A stretch of DNA of 64,000 bases from Lytechinus variegatus. Its lineage: Eukaryota > Echinodermata > Echinoidea > Temnopleuroida > Toxopneustidae. Location of the stretch: positions 33,197,129 to 33,261,128 of the forward strand of contig NC_054746.1 of the NCBI RefSeq assembly GCF_018143015.1, in the 5' to 3' direction. The notes below the pieces were generated by a model that saw nothing but the letters and a program-made list of their open reading frames with translations, did no database searches and had not been told where the DNA came from. Below, piece by piece: positions 60,101 to 64,000 of the stretch. Position 1 is the stretch's first letter. The number at the start of each line of letters is the position of its first letter. A program made the translations under genes and the position numbers.

Positions 60101-63094
60101 TGATAGAAAATATGGTGTCAAGAAGCCCGTAGCTCGCACTGTTTAAATATGGCTCATTATATTAGCACACATTCAGAAATAAAGCTAATAAGAAGTAACT
60201 GTGACGACTACCCCTTCAAAGAAACAAACAAAAATCATCTTTGAGCGGCCGATCGAGGAAATATGGGTGATTTTTTTTCACACCCCCCCCCCATTGGCGG
60301 AAGCTGGATCTGCCCCTGCTATGGTTACAACCAGTATGTGTCGCAGCGTCGCAATAGAGAGTTTTAGCTCCGTGACCCACGACGAATTCAAGGACATAGC
60401 AAATGTATTAAAAATTACCGTCACGTGACAGCTGGGAGGAAGTAGTTTAGGGCTTGATCATCGCACATTCATGAAGACATGCATCCGTTTCTCTGAAATA
60501 CCGCAAAATCTTTATTATTCCTTGTCCGAATTTGATGAAAATGTTCAGTGTTTTCTCTTATTACGTTTCATCTGTTCAAATAACACTACATTAAGCCCAA
60601 TAATTACCATTTTTGGTCATCGAACGGCACTTGTAAAGTGCTGTATCCATCTTTTGTATGTTGATACTGGATTGGTGAATAGTCCTTCAAGTGTACATTG
60701 TTCTCCTATAAAGAATATAGGTAAAAACCGAATACTAAGACTGTAATTTTTCATAAATTATAATCACTTCACACCACGTGCATCCAGATGGGAGAGAGGA
60801 ACCCTGGGAACCATGCCCCCCCCCAAAGAAAAAAGATAAATTGCAACCAAGAAAAAAAAGAGTAAATCAAATAATAGGAAGAAATAAATATTGTAATTTC
60901 CAGAGCATTATGTCAATGTATTTCAAAATTTTATTTTTCTATTACATAGGTCATCTTTTTTTTTATTTGACTCCTTTGAAAATTTTGGTTTATTACCGTA
61001 TTGTGTTTTTTTTTACACTTGAAATGAAAGTTCTATTGCGGCTGATGTGCAATATGATCAATAACAAATAATATTGAATATAAGGAATTTATGACCACAT
61101 AGAATCTTAAATGAAAATGAAACCCTTGAAACAGGAAAGCTTGTGCAAAAACAGAAAAATCAAAGAAACAGATAAATAAAAGTTTGAGAAAAATGGAATG
61201 AATGATAAGAAAGTAATGAGTATTTGAAGTTTAGATCATTATTGTAATGTAGATCCTCCCATTGGCAATGCGACAAAGATGTGTGCTATCACACGTGAAC
61301 ACCTTTCCCATTACTTTTCTATATTCACTTTAAATTCCTCTTTTATCACATACATCAGTAGATCATGTATTCTTTCTATATAGGAGGGCATGTAATACAC
61401 ATTTTCAAAGAATACATTATGGATAAAGAGTTTGTATCACCCTAAAAAGAGCAAAAATTATACATTTTCGGGGTATTTTGTAGTCCAACAAAGGGAAAGT
61501 TGACATGTGACATCACAAATATTTGTTGCATTGCCAGTAGGAGGACCTCCATAGCATTAGTGATCACAATATTCAAATGCTAATAACACAAACGTACAAT
61601 GTGAAATTTAGAATGTTAAATTCAAACTAACCAGTTCGAAAGTTATGATTTTTTTTCGGGGAGAGGGGGAATTTGGAAAAAAAATCATTGTGCTGTCTTT
61701 AATTCATACAAGTAATTTATAGATAAAAACATGTAAAATAAAATACCTGATCGCACCCTGATTCATATCATCTGTTCCATCATTTTTGTGTAAGTTCTTA
61801 GTACCAAACCATAGAAAAATTGACCGGCTGGCTATAGCTTACATTCCACTTTCCCGGCTGTTTAATTTCGGCCCTAACCGCTGCCCATATAAATTTACCC
61901 GAAAGTTAAGCGCAAATTACACGGCCTTTTGTAACAAGCCCACATTGTCCAGCTTTATCTTTAATGAACTTACATTGCAATAACAAAATTGTGTAACAAA
62001 CTTACGTAGTCGAAATATGACTCAATACAGTCATCCAGTTTCTTCCTTATCGCTTCATTTGGATGGTCGATGTAAAGATGGTGAAATCCTAAGACAGCAA
62101 GGCATCCGTTAGGTTTGAGGACGCGATCAACCTCCTTGGGAAATATTGACCAGTCAAAGTAATGGCTTGCACTGGCCGATGTAATAAGATCCAATGAGGA
62201 GTCGGCAACAGGTAAATCTTCTGCTTTGCCAACACTTAAAAAGAAATATGACAGTTTTGCCTTTGTCATTCGATGAGACTATTTTGTATATACTTTCTGT
62301 TTCTGTTTCTGTTTGTGGTAACTCCCGTAGGAACTCGGCGGGACAGCATTTTGCTGATAAACGCCAAGCTGGTATATAACCAATTACCTATGAATAGTGG
62401 CTGACGTTATAGACGACAGATATCACTCTCGGGCCTTTTTTCAAGGTGGAGACAATGGCAGAGTTGGGGTTCGAACTCACAACCATGCGATTATGAGTCC
62501 AATGCTCTAACCACTGGACCACACGACCCGCTTTCCCAGTCCCCAACCAAGCGTGTCAACGAGTGTACTAGGTGGTAATTCCAATTCATCCCTTAATGCC
62601 AAACAGGATTTTTCTGTTTCATTAATAATTGTTTCGATGAATTGAATTGAGAATTACCGTGTTGATAACTATCAGCAGGCAAGCGTTATTATGATTAAAG
62701 TTACCCGAAATACTGGTGTAAATATATAAAAATAATACAGCAAAAATATTCTAGCTATTGAAGGGCCAGTTGCACAAAAAACATGTCAGATGCAAGTTGA
62801 TTTTCAACCAATCAGATGGGCGCATTTAAGAATTTTTCTCTGCAACACACTCCTTTCAAGAATGATGCAGATTATTCATACATACCTATCTTAGACCCCC
62901 GACAAAATAATAAGGACCAAAATATATATTTACCTGAAAGACACATTCTGGGGGTTTTGAGCTGCCTTTGCAACACCTATCTGCGCAGGACTAATGTCAA
63001 CTCCCAATACATCATTGAAGTAAGGTGACAAGGACCGTGTTAATTGGCCAGACCCACAGCCGATATCAAGGGCAGTCTCAAATGGCTTCTTTCT
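48039..63094 (-). CDS. Class I SAM-dependent methyltransferase (Methyltransf_11-like), 3' five exons; 5' end outside window
   Basis: Five exons (63094-62934, 62234-62006, 60705-60608, 55425-55297, 48138-48039) join with consistent phases (2, 0, 2, 2) into 238 codons plus stop. The first visible exon begins in phase 0 after a TTTTCACAG acceptor, so the N-terminal exon, probably some 30-45 residues, lies beyond the window. The sequence shows SAM motif I (LDIGCGSG), the acidic post-I strand (GVDIS), and a motif II/III region (AEDLPVADSSLDLI). C-terminal segments follow: a VPFDD stretch, ITDYIECIKTY...NPGT, and a final strand near VRLARK. The layout matches the widespread small-molecule-type methyltransferases related to yeast Crg1; the substrate is unknown. 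Introns 3 and 4 are large and full of repeats, including a 3.5-kb palindrome. Uncertainty lies mainly in substrate and first exon. Confidence 0.82.
48210..48816. mobile_element. TTAA-flanked fold-back element, copy 2
   Basis: TTAA plus AGTTCAAGTCCACCTGAG at the left and GGGGTGGACTTGTCCT plus TTAA at the right, same family as 24366-24931. It sits about 70 bp upstream of the last methyltransferase exon, inside the intron. Confidence 0.75.
49090..50671. repeat. Palindrome arm B
   Basis: This starts GGCCCCCATCTCACTAGGAT and ends CGATCTCGCTACGTAA. It contains small open frames (minus strand 50088-50312) mirrored in the other arm. Confidence 0.88.
50855..52418. repeat. Palindrome arm B'
   Basis: This is the inverse of 49090-50671. 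It starts TTACGTAGCGAGATCGCGGA and ends CCTAGTGAGATGGGGGCC. Mirror frames lie at 51214-51426 on the plus strand. Confidence 0.88.
52985..53395. repeat. ~20-bp minisatellite, TTTGGTCTAATAGCCA type
   Basis: Degenerate units such as CAGTTGGTCTAATAGCC and CATTTCGTCTACC. The same family forms 63270-63735. Confidence 0.85.
53395..53885. repeat. ~15-bp minisatellite, GGACAATTACCCCC type
   Basis: About 30 degenerate units of GGACAATTACCCCC with small spacers (CGAG, CTA). It follows the TTTGGTCTAATAGCCA array directly. Confidence 0.9.
54600..54780. repeat. Dispersed repeat with CCGCTCCAAAGC units
   Basis: Three ~60-bp units (CCGTTCCAAGGCATAGCATC, CCGCTCCAAAGCAAAGCAAT, CCGCTCCAAAGCTTGTCATA), each followed by a TATTGAGAAAAAGA-type stretch. 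Open frames here are shadows. Confidence 0.6.
55297..55425 (-). CDS. Methyltransferase exon: C-terminal helix region
   Basis: This 129-nt exon lies between a TATCTTTCAG acceptor and a GTAAGC donor, phase 2 to 2. It encodes VNVELQYDISITDYIECIKT and NPGTSYFTDFKQ. The pattern resembles the conserved DYI-x-W-S-x-NPG helix of this methyltransferase group, although the usual Trp-Ser is not evident. Confidence 0.8.
56435..56535. repeat. Dispersed repeat fragment shared with 29540-29640
   Basis: TTTTGGTAACGATATCAAAA, ACAGAATCC and CCAAAGTGTCTGTTT are in the same order as in the 29.5-kb copy. Confidence 0.45.
57439..58039. mobile_element. TTAA-flanked fold-back element, copy 3
   Basis: TTAA plus AGGATAAGTCCACCCC and GGGGTGGACTTGTCCT plus TTAA; it has inner inverted halves like copies 1 and 2. 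Confidence 0.75.
58388..59829 (+). mobile_element. hAT-type element with GCGAGCGCGAAGCGCGAGC units and perfect target duplication
   Basis: The ends are CAGTGGCGTACCGTGAG and GTAGTTACGCCACTG. Perfect 8-bp flanks GTCAAATA lie at 58380-58387 and 59830-59837. About five internal units contain the GCGAGCGCGAAGCGCGAGC core (58639, 58861, 58977, 59190 and a degraded one near 59301). It is 1442 bp without a transposase, so non-autonomous. Confidence 0.87.
60608..60705 (-). CDS. Methyltransferase exon: short linker exon
   Basis: This 98-nt exon lacks an ATG and was found by expecting a phase 0 to 2 link between its neighbours. It has a TTTATAG acceptor and a GTAATT donor. It encodes 32 residues ending GYSTLQVPFDDQK. 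The split TG|C codon joins perfectly to the next exon. The aromatic residues before VPF resemble this position in related enzymes. Confidence 0.72.
60706..62005. other. Intron 2 of the visible methyltransferase gene
   Basis: AT-rich intron. A short MITE-like or microsatellite-free stretch; no conserved element or exon was recognised. Confidence 0.5.
62006..62234 (-). CDS. Methyltransferase exon: core Rossmann fold
   Basis: This 229-nt exon lies between a TTTTTAAG acceptor and a GTAAGT donor. It continues the frame as S-VGKAEDLPVADSSLDLI, then HYFDW, EVDRVLKPNG and IESYFDY. The RVLKPNG turn is typical of Methyltransf_11 domains. Confidence 0.87.
62294..62530 (-). mobile_element. tRNA-derived SINE, copy 2
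   Basis: The tRNA-like head (62456-62529, minus strand) has the B box GAGTTCGAACCCC and a CAT anticodon-like triplet. The body and (AGAAAC)n tail match copy 1 at 34714-34978. It is in intron 1 of the visible methyltransferase gene. Confidence 0.82.
62934..63094 (-). CDS. Methyltransferase exon with SAM motif I
   Basis: This 161-nt exon runs from a TTTTCACAG acceptor to a GTAAAT donor, phase 0 to 2. It encodes RKKPFETALDIGCGSGQLT, then GVDIS and NVSF. The glycine-rich loop DIGCGSG is the SAM-binding motif. Confidence 0.87.
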
Positions 63095-63269
63095 CTGTGA
63101 AAAGATCAAAATTAACACTCTTCTTGTCTTTCAAAATTAAAATGTTATGTATCATTATAGCCAGAGGTCTAATCGTGAAAATGGTCGGTAGAACAGTTGT
63201 GCTCAAAAGTTAGTGAACCCACCACGAAATATACTTTTTTCATGCTGAGTGTTGAATGTAGACAAGGTG

Positions 63270-63735
63270 AATTATCGGATGGTCTAATACCACTTGGTCT
63301 ACTTATCAATCAGTTCGTCCAACTTCACATAGTCTGAAACCATTCCGTCTGCAACCTGTTCGTCTAATATCCAATTCGTCTAATTTCCACGTTAGTCTAA
63401 TACCCAGCAGTTGGGCTAAAACCATTTAGTCTAATTACCAGGTTGTCTAACATCATTTGGTCTAATTTCCACTTCGGCTAATTTCTACTTAGTCTAATTT
63501 TCATTTCGTCTAATTGTCATATGGTTTAATGGCCATTTGGTCTAATTTCCACTTGGTCTAATTTCCATTTAGTCTAATGCCCACTTGGTCTATTAGCCAA
63601 ATCGGGTCTATCGACCAGTTGGGCTAATCGTCAATTGGTCTAGTTTTCATTTCGGCTAATTGTCATATGGTCTAATGATCGTTTGGTCTAATGATCGTTT
63701 GGTCTAATTCACACTTGGTCTAATGTCCATTTTGG
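63270..63735. repeat. ~20-bp minisatellite, TTTGGTCTAATTTCCACTT type
   Basis: About 22 degenerate units such as CATTTGGTCTAATTTCCACT, the same family as 52985-53395. It lies just upstream of the first visible methyltransferase exon. Confidence 0.87.
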
Positions 63736-63741
63736 ATCAAA

Positions 63742-64000
63742 GAAATTATTTATTATGATTCATTTGATTTAACATTATAATAAATGCAGCATGCATCAAC
63801 ATGTTAATTATATGTCGCCAGGATCCGTAGGGGTAGGGCTATTGGCGGGCGCAAAACCTCTCCGTGAAGGACTACCGATTACGAGATGGTCGCTCATAGT
63901 CCCTCGTGAGTTATTCTACTCAATTATAATTCTTATAATTAGGCCCATATCGATTATGATTATCTATGAAAATTATATCAAACTCATAATCATTACATCG
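63742..64000. other. Window end, nothing recognised
   Basis: No exon fitting the missing phase-0 methyltransferase N-terminus was found here. Confidence 0.4.

Larger units (their letters stand above)
55426..60607. other. Intron 3 of the visible methyltransferase gene
   Basis: It holds a diverged tandem repeat at 56850-59880, a TTAA fold-back element, a hAT-type element and a transposon-end fragment near 60290-60320 (TGGATCTGCCCCTG). No extra exon is needed, because phases of the flanking exons match. Confidence 0.65.

Overview
This is eukaryotic, AT-rich, intron-rich and very repeat-rich genomic DNA, most likely from a sea urchin. Two tandem SPEC3/Stum-type genes, a family first described in sea urchins, point that way. 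So do dispersed repeat families that I associate with echinoid genomes from general familiarity, not from a search. The species is inferred and was not tested. No bacterial operon, rRNA, CRISPR or free-standing tRNA gene was seen. Three genes are built from exons whose splice sites and codon phases agree; most other open frames are repeat artefacts or transposon remnants.

Layout. 1-13305: composite satellite of a 27-bp GC-rich minisatellite alternating with a ~0.4-0.5 kb AT-rich core. It contains a 640-bp tandem duplication whose second copy is split by a 4.2-kb hAT-type element (5148-9343) that itself carries a second hAT-type element. 13587-15120: an inverted, truncated relative of that second element, holding a LINE fragment. 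15152-15343 (+): a possible last exon of an unrecognised gene. 18386-23836 and 27814-32442 (both -): two three-exon SPEC3-like genes. 32.4-40.5 kb: mostly non-coding, with a microsatellite, a tRNA-derived SINE, a MITE, a long inverted repeat and a LINE remnant. 40491-47760: two LINE copies. One lies between inverted repeats; the other is interrupted by a 2.8-kb TTAA-flanked palindromic element.

48039-63094 and beyond (-): the last five exons of a class I SAM-dependent methyltransferase gene whose first exon(s) lie past the window end. Its introns hold much of the unusual structure: a 3.5-kb interleaved inverted repeat (48904-52418), a 2.5-kb TIR element with repeated AACGCATAATGTCGCA subterminal motifs (52638-55165), minisatellites, a TTAA fold-back element, a hAT-type element with a perfect 8-bp target duplication (58388-59829) and a SINE.

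The two SPEC3-like genes share exon number, intron phases and a 180-nt middle exon, so they are a clear tandem duplication. The methyltransferase is unrelated to them. No previously undescribed defence or metabolic system was recognised. The most novel material is structural: the interleaved palindrome, the palindromic TTAA element, the hAT element with a triplicated left end and the composite satellite.
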